Assembly: GCA_018710805.1 (NCBI GenBank)
Contig: DVJG01000009.1
Location: 1-19,248 of the forward strand
Direction of reading: 5' to 3'
Length of the DNA stretch: 19,248 bases
Source of the DNA: Candidatus Faecousia faecipullorum
Lineage (GTDB): Bacteria > Bacillota > Clostridia > Oscillospirales > Oscillospiraceae
In this document: piece by piece, positions 8,382 through 16,482 of the stretch
Numbering within the stretch: position 1 is the first letter of the stretch
Layout of the letters: each line of letters begins with the position of its first letter
Translations under genes and position numbers: made by a program
Notes under the pieces: generated by a model
Databases searched by the model: none
Told to the model about the DNA's origin: nothing
What the model saw: only the letters and a program-made list of their open reading frames with translations

Positions 8382-9626
8382 ATGGAAGAAACCATCAACA
8401 AAGAGCCGGAAGAAGCCAAGGATGCCACCTGCGAGGTGGTGGACATCCAGTTCCGTCCGGGACAGAAAGTGTACTATTTTGACCCCGCCGGGGCGAAGTT
8501 CTCCCCGGGAGACCATGTGATTATCGACACGGCCCGAGGCGCGGAATTCGGCGTGGTGTCTGCCGGGAATCACCGGATTCCCACCCGGGATGTGGTGGCG
8601 CCTCTGCGTCAGGTTCTCAGAAAAGCCACTGCCCAGGACGAAAAAACCGTCCAGGAAAACCGGGCCAAGGAAAAGCGGGCCTTTGACGTGTGTATGCAGA
8701 AAATCGCGGACCACGGTCTGGATATGCAGCTGGTGTCCGCAGAGGTGGCCTTTGACGGCAGCAAAATCCTCTTCTACTTTACCGCCGATGAGCGGGTGGA
8801 CTTCCGGGAACTGGTGAAGAACCTGGCTTCGGTGTTCCACACTCGCATTGAGCTGCGGCAGATCGGCGTCCGGGACAAGGCAAAAATGGTCGGCGGTCTG
8901 GGCATCTGCGGACGGCCCTTCTGCTGTGCCAGCTTTTTGGACGACTTCCAGCCTGTGTCCATTAAAATGGCCAAGACCCAGAACCTGTCCCTGAACCCCA
9001 CAAAAATTTCCGGCACCTGCGGACGGCTTATGTGCTGTCTCAAGTATGAGCAGGACGCCTACGAGGATTTGATTCGCAGCAGCCCCAAGGCCGAGTCCTT
9101 TGTGGACACCCCCGAGGGCCGGGGCACCGTGGTGGACGTGAATCTGCTTCGCCAGCGGGTCAGCGTCCGTATGGAGGACGACCCCAACACCATCTCCGTG
9201 TTTCAAAATTCGGAGATTGCCGTGCTCCGCAGCGGCAAGGCAAAGAAGAACGACCCGCCCATCCCCCAGGACCTGGCACCGATTTCCGGCGGCGGCAAAC
9301 GGCCCCGGAAGGAGGAAGACCCCCAGACCATCCATTTGGAACCCATCCGTTTCCGCTACAGCACCGAGACCATTGCCGACGAACAGGACAGCCCCGCCGT
9401 AGAGCAGAATCCTGAGGCGACCCAGGACAGCCGTCCGCCGCGGAACCGGAATCGCCGCCGGAGAAACGAGGCCGACAAGGCCGCCGAAGCGCCCAAAAGT
9501 CAGCCCGCCCGGGAGGTTCCCAAAGAGTCCGCTCCCAAAGCCGTGGAAAAAGAGGGCCAGAATAAGCGCCCCCGCCGGAAAAACGGCGGACGCCGCCGTC
9601 CAACCAAACAAACAGGAGAAGCATAA
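8382..9626 (+). CDS. ricT: RicT/YaaT (PSP1 domain) RNA-processing and developmental regulator with long basic C-terminal tail
   Basis: RicT (YaaT) forms a complex with RicA and RicF that binds [4Fe-4S] clusters and steers RNase Y maturation of polycistronic mRNAs in Bacillus subtilis. The 414-residue product has the PSP1 core at about 20-250. It contains RPGQKVYYFDPAG, FYFTADERVDFRELVKNLA and two cysteine clusters with the family spacing: GICGRPFCCASF (C176, C181, C182) and TCGRLMCCLKYE (C213, C218, C219). After about residue 285 comes a roughly 130-residue low-complexity tail rich in Arg, Lys, Glu and Pro. The Bacillus protein (about 275 residues) lacks it; it is probably disordered and possibly RNA-binding. 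Start ATG 8382 has an AAAGGAG site. Confidence 0.92.
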   Translation: MEETINKEPEEAKDATCEVVDIQFRPGQKVYYFDPAGAKFSPGDHVIIDTARGAEFGVVSAGNHRIPTRDVVAPLRQVLRKATAQDEKTVQENRAKEKRAFDVCMQKIADHGLDMQLVSAEVAFDGSKILFYFTADERVDFRELVKNLASVFHTRIELRQIGVRDKAKMVGGLGICGRPFCCASFLDDFQPVSIKMAKTQNLSLNPTKISGTCGRLMCCLKYEQDAYEDLIRSSPKAESFVDTPEGRGTVVDVNLLRQRVSVRMEDDPNTISVFQNSEIAVLRSGKAKKNDPPIPQDLAPISGGGKRPRKEEDPQTIHLEPIRFRYSTETIADEQDSPAVEQNPEATQDSRPPRNRNRRRRNEADKAAEAPKSQPAREVPKESAPKAVEKEGQNKRPRRKNGGRRRPTKQTGEA

Positions 9627-9657
9627 AAGCCAGGTAAATAGAACAGGAAAATAGAAA

Positions 9658-11712
9658 ATGAAAACAAACCATCGCTATTTAAAAAGTAGTCGTCGGCCCC
9701 TGCTGCCGGCATGGCTGTTCCTTACCCTTATGGCGGCGTACCAGGAATGTATGGTCCACATTTGGGTCACCGACGAAATTCAGCCGGGAAGATTTTTGGC
9801 AGTTCTCACCTTTGGGCTGGGCCTTGGCGCAGCCCTGGGATTGCTGGTAAGCTTTATCCCCTCTCCCAAGGGACAGAAGTGGACCGCTGTGGGCGTGTCT
9901 CTTGTGATGAGCGTCTTCTGGCTCATGGAGACCTTCATTTTTGACAGCTACAAGGTCTTTATGGACCTTACCACCATTGTTGGCGGCGCAGGCGGCGTTG
10001 CCACGGACTTTATGGACGAGGTGATAAACTCCCTCACAAGAAATGTTGGAAGCATTTTCCTGATGCTTCTGCCGACGGTGGTGTATGCCGTGTTTTTCCG
10101 CTCCGGAAAAACAAAGTGGCTGACCCGGGGCTTTCTCACCCTGGCAGCGGCCAGCCTGTATGTCCTGGGATTGTTTGTCATTGTGCCCCGATATACGCCT
10201 GATGGAGGGCTCCTGGGGAATGCCTATAATTTTGACAGCGCTGCCCAGTCCTTCGGCCTGCATATGGGCCTGATTCTGGATGCAACCCATGGCTCTCCCA
10301 AGGATGCGGGCTTTGTGGCGGTGGAAACCGAACCTACGGTGCCCCCCACCACAGAGGCGGCGGAGCCTGAGGAAGTGACACAGGAGACGGAACCTGAGAT
10401 CGTCTATGAAGACCAGGTGATTCCCGGCGTGGACTTTGCCGAGCTGGCGGCAGCCAACCGCGGCCCCATTTCCTCCATCTATTCCTATGCCGCTTCCCAG
10501 ACCCCTGCCAAAAAGAACGCCTATACGGGGCTTTTCAAAGGGAAAAATCTCATTCTCATCACTGCCGAGGCCTTCACCAAAGAGACCATCGACCCGGAGC
10601 TGACCCCGGCCTTGTACCGCATGGCCACCAAGGGAATTCAGTTCCAGGAATACTACCAGCCGGCCTGGGGCGCCAGCACCACCGCCGGAGAGTTTTCCAA
10701 CCTCATTGGCCTGGTGCCCACCTCCCTCGGTGCCTGCATGAAGGAGGCAAAGCAGCAGAAGCTTCTCTTCACCATGGGCTATCAGCTGGGAAGAGAGGGA
10801 ACCTACTACTCCGCGGCCTACCACAACCACCTCCACGACTTCTATGAGCGCAATGAGACCCACACAAAGCTGGGCTATGACCAGTTCCTGGCAAGAGGCC
10901 GCGGATTGGATGGCTACATCACCCCGGTGTTCCCGGAAAGCGATCTGGAATTGATAGACGCTACCATTCCTGACTGCATTGCAAATCAGCCCTTCAACGT
11001 CTATTACATGACCGTCAGCGGCCACTGTCCCTATTCCCTCAAGGAAAACGCCCAGGCCCGCAGACACATGGACCAGGTAAAAAGCTTCTATGAGAAGAAG
11101 GGGGTAGCCCACAGCGATACCGTCATGGGCTATCTGGCATCCCAGCAGGAGCTGGAGCTTGCCATGGAATCGCTTCTGAAGCAGCTGGAAGAGGCGGGCA
11201 TTGCCGATGACACCGTGGTGGTCCTGGCCACCGACCACTACCCCTACGGCCTGGAGCGGAGCAAGACCTGGCAAAACACCCGGGATCACCTGGCAGAGCT
11301 TTTCGGCGTAGAGGACTATGACCTCTTTATGCGGGACCACAACGCCCTGATCATTTGGAGCGGCTGCCTGGAAGATCAGAACATCGTGGTAGACGAACCG
11401 GTGTACAGCCTGGACATTCTGCCCACCCTTTCCAACCTCTTTGGGGTGGAGTACGACTCTCGCCTGCTTATCGGCCGGGACGTGTTCTCTGACCAAAGCC
11501 CCCTGGTCCTTTGGCCGGACCACAGCTGGATCACGGACAAGGGCCGCTATAACAGCCGCCAGGGCACCTTTACCCCCACCGGGGACGAAACGGTGACTCA
11601 GGAGTACATTGACCAGATATCCGCCATTGTCTCCAATAAAATTACCTACTCAAGATCGGTCATCGAACAGAACTTCTTCAATTATCTGGCGAAGGACCTG
11701 GGAAGAGAATAA
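9658..11712 (+). CDS. LtaS-like membrane sulfatase/phosphoglycerol transferase-family protein
   Basis: The 684-residue protein has five N-terminal transmembrane segments (about residues 17-190). An acidic Thr/Pro/Glu-rich linker (about 222-260) leads to an extracellular alkaline-phosphatase-superfamily domain. Metal/catalytic motifs fit the LtaS family: LILITAEAF (E304), GASTTAGEF with candidate nucleophile Thr341, the MTVSGHCPYS segment, and ATDHYPYG (D526, H527). LtaS enzymes polymerise glycerol phosphate from phosphatidylglycerol onto a lipid anchor; related proteins transfer phosphoglycerol to other glycans. The substrate cannot be assigned here. ATG 9658 is 31 bp after ricT, with only a modest CAGGAAA site. 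A stable hairpin follows the stop. Thr341 placement rests on manual comparison with the LtaS GKTSDSEF motif. Confidence 0.85.
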   Translation: MKTNHRYLKSSRRPLLPAWLFLTLMAAYQECMVHIWVTDEIQPGRFLAVLTFGLGLGAALGLLVSFIPSPKGQKWTAVGVSLVMSVFWLMETFIFDSYKVFMDLTTIVGGAGGVATDFMDEVINSLTRNVGSIFLMLLPTVVYAVFFRSGKTKWLTRGFLTLAAASLYVLGLFVIVPRYTPDGGLLGNAYNFDSAAQSFGLHMGLILDATHGSPKDAGFVAVETEPTVPPTTEAAEPEEVTQETEPEIVYEDQVIPGVDFAELAAANRGPISSIYSYAASQTPAKKNAYTGLFKGKNLILITAEAFTKETIDPELTPALYRMATKGIQFQEYYQPAWGASTTAGEFSNLIGLVPTSLGACMKEAKQQKLLFTMGYQLGREGTYYSAAYHNHLHDFYERNETHTKLGYDQFLARGRGLDGYITPVFPESDLELIDATIPDCIANQPFNVYYMTVSGHCPYSLKENAQARRHMDQVKSFYEKKGVAHSDTVMGYLASQQELELAMESLLKQLEEAGIADDTVVVLATDHYPYGLERSKTWQNTRDHLAELFGVEDYDLFMRDHNALIIWSGCLEDQNIVVDEPVYSLDILPTLSNLFGVEYDSRLLIGRDVFSDQSPLVLWPDHSWITDKGRYNSRQGTFTPTGDETVTQEYIDQISAIVSNKITYSRSVIEQNFFNYLAKDLGRE

Positions 11713-11714
11713 GA

Positions 11715-11744
11715 GAAGCGGCCCGGATTTTTCCGGGCCGCTTC
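11715..11744 (+). terminator. Strong hairpin after the LtaS-like gene
   Basis: A perfect 13-bp stem (GAAGCGGCCCGGA with its complement) closes a TTTT loop, starting three bases after the stop codon. No clear T-run follows on either strand, so it is a terminator-like or 3'-end-protecting hairpin between convergent genes, not a textbook intrinsic terminator. Confidence 0.6.
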
Positions 11745-11769
11745 AGCTTATCAAAAAAGCCTTGCAGAG

Positions 11770-11936
11770 TTTGCCGCCGTTGGCGGCAAATAGAGTCCAA
11801 TCCGTTTTCTGCCGGGGCGTGTACCTGGCAGAAAACACTTCTCAGACTGCAAGTGTGGAATTTGTCCCCCATCGGGGGACAAATTATGCGCGCAGCAGGC
11901 TGCCAAAGTTTGCCCCCAAAGCCCAAAGGGGTTTTT
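11770..11936. repeat. Hairpin-rich intergenic segment between convergent transcripts
   Basis: Three perfect stems follow one another: TTTGCCGCC-GTT-GGCGGCAAA (11770-11790), GTTTTCTGCC/GGCAGAAAAC (11804-11813 with 11827-11836), and a 12-bp AATTTGTCCCCC stem with a 3-nt loop (11859-11885). After these, CCCC (within 11913-11917) and GGGG (11928-11931) form a weak stem followed by TTTTT (11932-11936). No credible coding frame covers the segment. It looks like a composite of mobile or self-propagating palindromic elements, though no second copy of these three stems exists in the window. Confidence 0.5.
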
Positions 11937-11947
11937 CGACAGTCTCA

Positions 11948-11973
11948 GGGGAGGCATAAATGCCTCCCCTACA
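11948..11973 (+). repeat. Palindromic repeat, copy 1 (variant GGGGAGGCAT-AA-ATGCCTCCCC + CTACA)
   Basis: A 10-bp perfect stem with an AA centre is followed by TACA. The arrangement, the flanking CTACA and the palindrome match the three GGGAGGGAT copies at 16530, 18821 and 18881. Here compensating changes (GGCAT/ATGCC) preserve pairing. It lies 14 bp beyond the stop of the minus-strand ABC gene and could also act at its 3' end. Confidence 0.7.
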
Positions 11974-11986
11974 ATATAATTACGGT

Positions 11987-13888
11987 TTACTCCAGCTCAA
12001 AGGCGCCTGTATAGAGCTGGTAGTAGGTGCCCTTCTGGGCGATGAGGTCCTCGTGGGTGCCCCGTTCGATGATTCTGCCGTGGTCCAGGACCATGATGCA
12101 GTCGGAGTTTCGCACCGTGGACAGACGGTGGGCAATGACGAAGACGGTTCTGCCCTTCATCAGGGCATCCATGCCGTCCTGGACCAGCTTTTCGGTCCGG
12201 GTGTCGATGGAAGAGGTGGCCTCGTCCAGAATCATAACCGGCGGGTCTGCCACTGCCGCTCTGGCAATGGCGATCAGCTGGCGCTGGCCCTGGGAAAGGC
12301 TGGCGCCGTTGCCCGTGAGCACCGTGTCGTAGCCCTGGGGCAGACGGGTGATGAACTCGTGGGCGTTGGCCAGCTTCGCCGCGTGGATACACTCCTCGTC
12401 CGTGGCGTCCAGTTTACCATAACGGATATTCTCCATAACCGTGCCCGTAAAGAGGTTGGTATCCTGGAGGACCATGCCCAGAGAACGCCGCAGGTCCGAC
12501 TTGCAGATTTTGTTGATGTTGATATTGTCGTAGCGGATTTTGCCGTCGGCAATGTCGTAGAAGCGGTTAATGAGGTTCGTAATGGTGGTCTTGCCTGCAC
12601 CGGTGGCGCCCACAAAGGCGATTTTCTGGCCGGGGTTGGCGTAGAGGGTCACATCGTGGAGCACCGTCTTTTCCGGGACGTAGCCAAAGTCCACGTTGAA
12701 CATGGTGATATCTCCCGTGAGCTCCTGGTAGGTCACGGTGCCGTCGGCCTTGTGGGGGTGCTTCCAGGCCCAGCGGCCCGTACGCTCCTGGCTTTCGGTA
12801 ATGTTGCCATTCTCGTCGATTTTGGCATTGACCAGTTTCACATAGCCATGGTCCTCTTCGGAGGGCGCATCCATGAGCTCGAAGATACGCTCGGCGCCGG
12901 CCAGGGCCATGACAATGGAGTTAATCTGGTTGCTGACCTGGGCAATGGGCTGGTTGAAGGACCGGGACAGGGTCAAAAAGGCGATGAGCTTGCCAAGGGT
13001 CAGAAGACTGCCGCCGGAGTAGATGGCAAGCAGGCCGCCCACAATGGCCAGGATGGCGTACTGGACATAGCCCAGGTTGTTGTTCACAGGGCCCATGGCG
13101 TTGGCATAGGCACCTGCCTTGAAGGCATTGATGCGGAGGCTTTCGTTGAGGTCGTCGAATTCCTTTTTGCAGACTTCCTCATGGGTGAAGACCTTCACCA
13201 CCCGCTGGCCGTGGATCATCTCCTCCACATAGCCGTTGACGTCACCCAAGGCTCTCTGCTGGCCGATGAAGAACCCCGCGGACTTGCCCACCACGAACTT
13301 GGTCACCAAAATAATGCCCGTTATGGTAAAGAGTAGCACCACTGTCAGGATAGGCGAGGTAATGAGCAGGGCCGCGAACACCACAATAAGGGTTGCCACG
13401 GAGGAAATGCACTGGGGAATGGACTGGGAGAGCATCTGCTGCAGGGTATCAATATCGCTGGTGTAGCGGCTCATAAGGTCGCCCACCGGGTGGGTATCGA
13501 AATACCGGATGGGCAGGGTCTGCATATGGGTGAACATCTCATCCCGGATGGTCTTCTGGGTGCCCTGGCTCACCTTCACCATAAGGTAGCTATAGAGGAA
13601 CGCCGACACGATGCCAACCAGGTAGATGCAGGCCATTTTCACGATGAAGCCAACGAGAGGGGCGTAGTCCGGGGTCTGCTGGCTCAGCATGGGGGTGATA
13701 TAGTCGTCCACCAGGGTGCCCAGAGACGCAGAGCTCACGGCCATGGCAATGGCGGAGAAAATAATGGAGATGACCACCACAACCATGGAGACCTTATAGG
13801 CAGACATATACCGGAGCAGGCGTGTCAGGGTTTTCTTGGGGTTTTTGGCTTTGCGGCCGTCGCCGCGCATATGACCGGGACCGGGCAT
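11987..13888 (-). CDS. ABC exporter half-transporter, canonical-site subunit (BmrD/TM288-like)
   Basis: The 633-residue type IV ABC exporter has an N-terminal six-helix domain (about residues 35-340) fused to an ATPase domain. The ATPase half has Walker A GATGAGKTT, Q-loop VLQDTNLFTG, a variant signature LSQGQRQ, Walker B MILDEATSSID with the catalytic Glu, and H-loop IAHRLSTV. The consensus Glu and His pair with degenerate residues in the upstream partner, as in heterodimeric multidrug exporters BmrCD, LmrCD and TM287/288. An insert of about 55 residues (KLVNAKIDENGNITESQERTG...) links the two domains. Start ATG (13888-13886) shares one base with the upstream stop (TGATG) and has an AAAGGAGGCGAGG site, so translation is coupled. 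Confidence 0.93.
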   Translation of the reverse strand: MPGPGHMRGDGRKAKNPKKTLTRLLRYMSAYKVSMVVVVISIIFSAIAMAVSSASLGTLVDDYITPMLSQQTPDYAPLVGFIVKMACIYLVGIVSAFLYSYLMVKVSQGTQKTIRDEMFTHMQTLPIRYFDTHPVGDLMSRYTSDIDTLQQMLSQSIPQCISSVATLIVVFAALLITSPILTVVLLFTITGIILVTKFVVGKSAGFFIGQQRALGDVNGYVEEMIHGQRVVKVFTHEEVCKKEFDDLNESLRINAFKAGAYANAMGPVNNNLGYVQYAILAIVGGLLAIYSGGSLLTLGKLIAFLTLSRSFNQPIAQVSNQINSIVMALAGAERIFELMDAPSEEDHGYVKLVNAKIDENGNITESQERTGRWAWKHPHKADGTVTYQELTGDITMFNVDFGYVPEKTVLHDVTLYANPGQKIAFVGATGAGKTTITNLINRFYDIADGKIRYDNININKICKSDLRRSLGMVLQDTNLFTGTVMENIRYGKLDATDEECIHAAKLANAHEFITRLPQGYDTVLTGNGASLSQGQRQLIAIARAAVADPPVMILDEATSSIDTRTEKLVQDGMDALMKGRTVFVIAHRLSTVRNSDCIMVLDHGRIIERGTHEDLIAQKGTYYQLYTGAFELE

Positions 13889-15633
13889 CAGTCCTCGCCT
13901 CCTTTCATCTGGGATTCAAAGACCTCGCGGTAGATATGGGAGATCTTAAGCAGTTCTTCATGGGTGCCCTGGGCGACGATGGCGCCGTTGTCCATGACCA
14001 GAATCAGGTCCGCATCCTGGACCGAGGACACCCGCTGGGCAATGATGAGCTTGGTGGTGCCGGGAATCTCCTCCCGGAAGGCTTTGCGGATTTTTGCGTC
14101 GGTGGCGGTGTCCACCGCAGAGGTGGAGTCGTCCAGAATGAGGATTTTCGGCTTTTTCAGCAGGGCCCGGGCAATGCACAGGCGCTGTTTCTGGCCGCCG
14201 GAGACGTTGGAGCCGCCCTGCTCAATGTGGGTGTCGTAGCCGTCAGGGAAGGTGCGGATGAAGTCGTCGGCGCAGGCCAGGGTGCAGGCCTTTACCATTT
14301 CCTCGTCGGTAGCTTCGGCATTGCCCCAGCGGAGGTTATCTTTAATGGTGCCGGAGAAGAGGATATTCTTCTGAAGCACCATGGCAACGCTGTCCCGCAG
14401 GGTCTTCAGGTCGTAGTTCCGTACGTCCACGCCGCCTACCTTCACCGTGCCTTCCGTGGCGTCGTAGAGCCGGGGAATCAGCTGGACCAGGGTGGTTTTG
14501 CTGGCGCCTGTGCCGCCCAGAATGCCCACGGTCATGCCCGGGGCAATGTGCAGGTCAATCCTTTCCAGGGCGTCCCGGCTGGCGGTTTTGGAATAGCGGA
14601 AGCTGACCCCTTCAAAGTCGATGGAGCCGTCCTTCACTTCCGTGACGGGATTCTCAGGGCTGTGGAGCGCCGGAACTTCCGTCAGAATCTCACTGGTACG
14701 GCGCAGGGGCGCCCGCACCATGGTTAACATAACAATAACCATTGCCACCATCATCAGGGCCATCAAAATCTGGGTGGTGTAGGTGAACATGGAGGTCAGC
14801 TGTCCGGTGGTAAGGCCCAGGGCAATGTCGTTGCCGGACTGCACCACCATCATGGCGCCCAGGTAGGAGATGGTCAGGATGCAGATATACACTGCCGCCT
14901 GCATAATGGGGTTGGTAAAGGACATGATGTGCTGGGCCTTTACGAAGTCCTTGTAGATTTCGCCGGACACGGTGGTGAACTTCTCGGTTTCCTTGTCCTC
15001 CCGGACGAAGCTCTTTACCACCCGGATGCCGTGGAGGTTCTCCTGGACCACGTTGTTGAGCTTATCGTAGGTCTTGAACACCCGGTCGAAAATGGGGAAC
15101 ACGGACTTGATAAAGAGATACAGTCCCAGACCCAGCAGGGGAAGCACCACGCAGAAGACAATGCAGAGCCTCGGGCTGATGGAATAGGCGTTGTAAGTGG
15201 CGAGAATCAGCATCATGGGGCACCGGATGGCCATACGGATCATCATCTGGAAGGCCATCTGGATATTTGCCACGTCGGAGGTCAGACGGGTGACAATGGA
15301 AGAGGCGCTGAATTTATCGATGTTGGCAAAGTCAAAGGTCTGGACCTGATAGAACATATCCTGGCGCAGGTTCCGGGAGAAGCCCGTTGCCGCATAGGCG
15401 GCGGACACCGCGGACATCATGCCGAAAATCAGAGACATCAGGGCGTAAAACACCAGCAGAGCTCCGTAGCGCACCACGGCGCCCATGTCTCCTGCCTCCA
15501 CGCCCCGGTCCACAATCCAGGCCAGGACCATGGGAATCCGGGTCTCCATGTACACTTCGCCCATCATGGCAGCGGGGCTGATGAGGGCAGGCCATTTGAA
15601 TTCCCGGATACACCGGGCAAGTCTTTTGATCAT
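13888..15633 (-). CDS. ABC exporter half-transporter, degenerate-site subunit (BmrC/TM287-like)
   Basis: The 581-residue half-exporter has six transmembrane helices (about residues 15-310) followed by an ATPase domain. Its Walker A reads GGTGASKTT, where the Gly before Lys is Ser. Walker B is ILILDDSTSAVD, with Asp in place of the catalytic Glu, and the H-loop is IAQRVSS, with Gln in place of His. The signature is VSGGQ. These three changes mark the non-hydrolysing composite site of heterodimeric exporters. It therefore most likely pairs with the downstream subunit to export drugs or lipids. Start ATG (15633-15631) overlaps the marR stop by ATGA, with an AAGGAGG site. Substrate is unknown. 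Confidence 0.93.
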   Translation of the reverse strand: MIKRLARCIREFKWPALISPAAMMGEVYMETRIPMVLAWIVDRGVEAGDMGAVVRYGALLVFYALMSLIFGMMSAVSAAYAATGFSRNLRQDMFYQVQTFDFANIDKFSASSIVTRLTSDVANIQMAFQMMIRMAIRCPMMLILATYNAYSISPRLCIVFCVVLPLLGLGLYLFIKSVFPIFDRVFKTYDKLNNVVQENLHGIRVVKSFVREDKETEKFTTVSGEIYKDFVKAQHIMSFTNPIMQAAVYICILTISYLGAMMVVQSGNDIALGLTTGQLTSMFTYTTQILMALMMVAMVIVMLTMVRAPLRRTSEILTEVPALHSPENPVTEVKDGSIDFEGVSFRYSKTASRDALERIDLHIAPGMTVGILGGTGASKTTLVQLIPRLYDATEGTVKVGGVDVRNYDLKTLRDSVAMVLQKNILFSGTIKDNLRWGNAEATDEEMVKACTLACADDFIRTFPDGYDTHIEQGGSNVSGGQKQRLCIARALLKKPKILILDDSTSAVDTATDAKIRKAFREEIPGTTKLIIAQRVSSVQDADLILVMDNGAIVAQGTHEELLKISHIYREVFESQMKGGED

Positions 15634-16082
15634 TGGGTTTCCTCCTTACAGAAATGTGCGGGCCAGCCGCCGAGATTGTCCACCACCCGGCTCAGGTAGG
15701 CCCGGAATTGCTCCCGCTCTTCCGGGGAAAATCCCGCCACCAGGGCTTCTTCCGTGTGGTCGAAGCCCTTTTTCAGGGCCTGGGCACAGTCTCTTCCCTT
15801 GGGAAGAAGCACAATCCGCTTGACCCGGCGGTCCTCTTCATCGGTTCTCAGCTCCAGAAAGCCCTTCTTTTCCATCCGGGTCAGGACCCCCGACACCGTG
15901 GGGTGGCTCAGGTGGAAGGCCGCCTCCACATCCCGGGAGCACGGCGGCTCCGGCTGCCGGACCAGAAAGCCCATAATGTGACCCTGGGCAGCGGTGAGGT
16001 CCAGCTTTTGCAGGGCTTCATTGACCCGCTGGTCCAGGGCGTTGTGAACCATTCGCAGCAGCAGCCCGAAATGATATTGCAA
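15630..16082 (-). CDS. MarR-family transcriptional repressor of the ABC exporter operon
   Basis: MarR proteins are dimeric winged-helix repressors, often released by small phenolic or drug ligands. The sequence shows LTAAQGHIMGFLV, recognition-helix region LSHPTVSGVLTRMEKKGFLEL and wing DEEDRRVKRIVLLPKGRD. C-terminal dimerisation helices end in a Trp/Cys-containing tail. I chose TTG at 16082 (150 residues) because AAGGAGGG (16096-16089) lies six bases upstream of it. An in-frame ATG at 16106 would place that site inside the gene. It is the first gene of a three-gene operon with two ABC subunits. An inverted repeat overlaps its promoter, so autorepression is likely. Confidence 0.9.
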   Translation of the reverse strand: MQYHFGLLLRMVHNALDQRVNEALQKLDLTAAQGHIMGFLVRQPEPPCSRDVEAAFHLSHPTVSGVLTRMEKKGFLELRTDEEDRRVKRIVLLPKGRDCAQALKKGFDHTEEALVAGFSPEEREQFRAYLSRVVDNLGGWPAHFCKEETQ

Positions 16083-16125
16083 ACATATCCCTCCTTGCGA
16101 GAACATCTATGGTTTCCAAATAAAA

Positions 16126-16139
16126 TGTAGCTTGCTACA
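16126..16139. promoter_or_regulatory. Candidate MarR operator
   Basis: TGTAGC-TT-GCTACA is a perfect inverted repeat with 6-bp arms at the predicted transcription start of marR. The position and length fit a MarR-family autoregulatory site (inference). No second copy is seen in the window. Confidence 0.55.
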
Positions 16140-16172
16140 CGCCAGTATAACGTGGCCGGGATAAAATTACAA
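16137..16172 (-). promoter_or_regulatory. Promoter of the marR-ABC operon
   Basis: Read on the minus strand, TTGTAA (16172-16167) and TATACT (16149-16144) are separated by exactly 17 bp. The predicted start near 16137 lies about 55 nt before the chosen marR start, within the palindrome at 16126-16139. Confidence 0.6.
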
Positions 16173-16206
16173 GGGACTTTGCAGAAAGTTTACAATCTCC
16201 GGCGAA

Positions 16207-16235
16207 CTGTCAATTCTGCACAAGTTTGCTATATC
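16207..16235 (+). promoter_or_regulatory. Candidate promoter for the 39-residue small gene
   Basis: CTGTCA (16207-16212), a 17-bp spacer and TATATC (16230-16235) with an extended -10 TGC (16227-16229) point toward the small ORF. Just downstream, ATATCCA (16231-16237) and TGGATAT (16258-16264) form an inverted repeat. Each hexamer matches consensus at 4 of 6 positions, so the call is moderate. Confidence 0.4.
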
Positions 16236-16303
16236 CATTTTGTTCACTGTGCTAAATTGGATATCCCCCAAAAAGCCGCGCATACTAACATCGAGGTGAG
16301 ACC

Positions 16304-16423
16304 ATGAAAGAAGCAGAAAGAGAACCTGAAAAGAAACCCGTCCCCTGGGAGTTCGCCGACCCCAAGCCCCCCATTGTCCAGTCCGGGCATATGGAGAGCA
16401 GGGTATGGAACCAGGTGGAATAA
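16304..16423 (+). CDS. Small hypothetical protein (39 aa), divergent from the efflux operon
   Basis: An ATG at 16304 behind GAGGTGAG (16293-16300) opens a 39-codon frame ending at TAA 16421-16423. The peptide is hydrophilic, with a charged start (MKEAEREPEKK) followed by a Pro/Trp-rich middle (PVPWEFADPKPPIVQSG) and the end HMESRVWNQVE. It has no membrane segment or signal peptide and I do not recognise a family. Support comes from a good ribosome binding site, a promoter candidate 5' and a strong terminator 3', with no other gene in the 590 bp between marR and perR. It could be a small regulatory or stress peptide, or the coding part of a dual-function RNA. Function is unknown. Confidence 0.5.
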   Translation: MKEAEREPEKKPVPWEFADPKPPIVQSGHMESRVWNQVE

Positions 16424-16431
16424 ACCACCCA

Positions 16432-16465
16432 TTCGGCAGGGAGAGGCAGGACTTTCCCTGCCGAA
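16432..16465 (+). other. Hairpin after the small gene
   Basis: TTCGGCAGGGA (16432-16442) pairs perfectly with TCCCTGCCGAA (16455-16465) across a 12-nt loop. The sequence after it is A-rich, so it is not itself an intrinsic terminator on the plus strand. It could protect the 3' end or be a site in the mini-transcript. Confidence 0.45.
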
Positions 16466-16482
16466 AAATTTCCAGGCCATTT

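Noticed and set aside
9679..11523. 614-codon antisense frame over the LtaS-like gene
   Set aside because: Same reason: low-quality composition, no family motif, and the plus strand shows transmembrane segments and catalytic motifs.
11960..13336. 458-codon plus-strand frame over the ABC gene
   Set aside because: The minus strand encodes complete Walker A, signature and Walker B motifs; the plus frame is a shadow.
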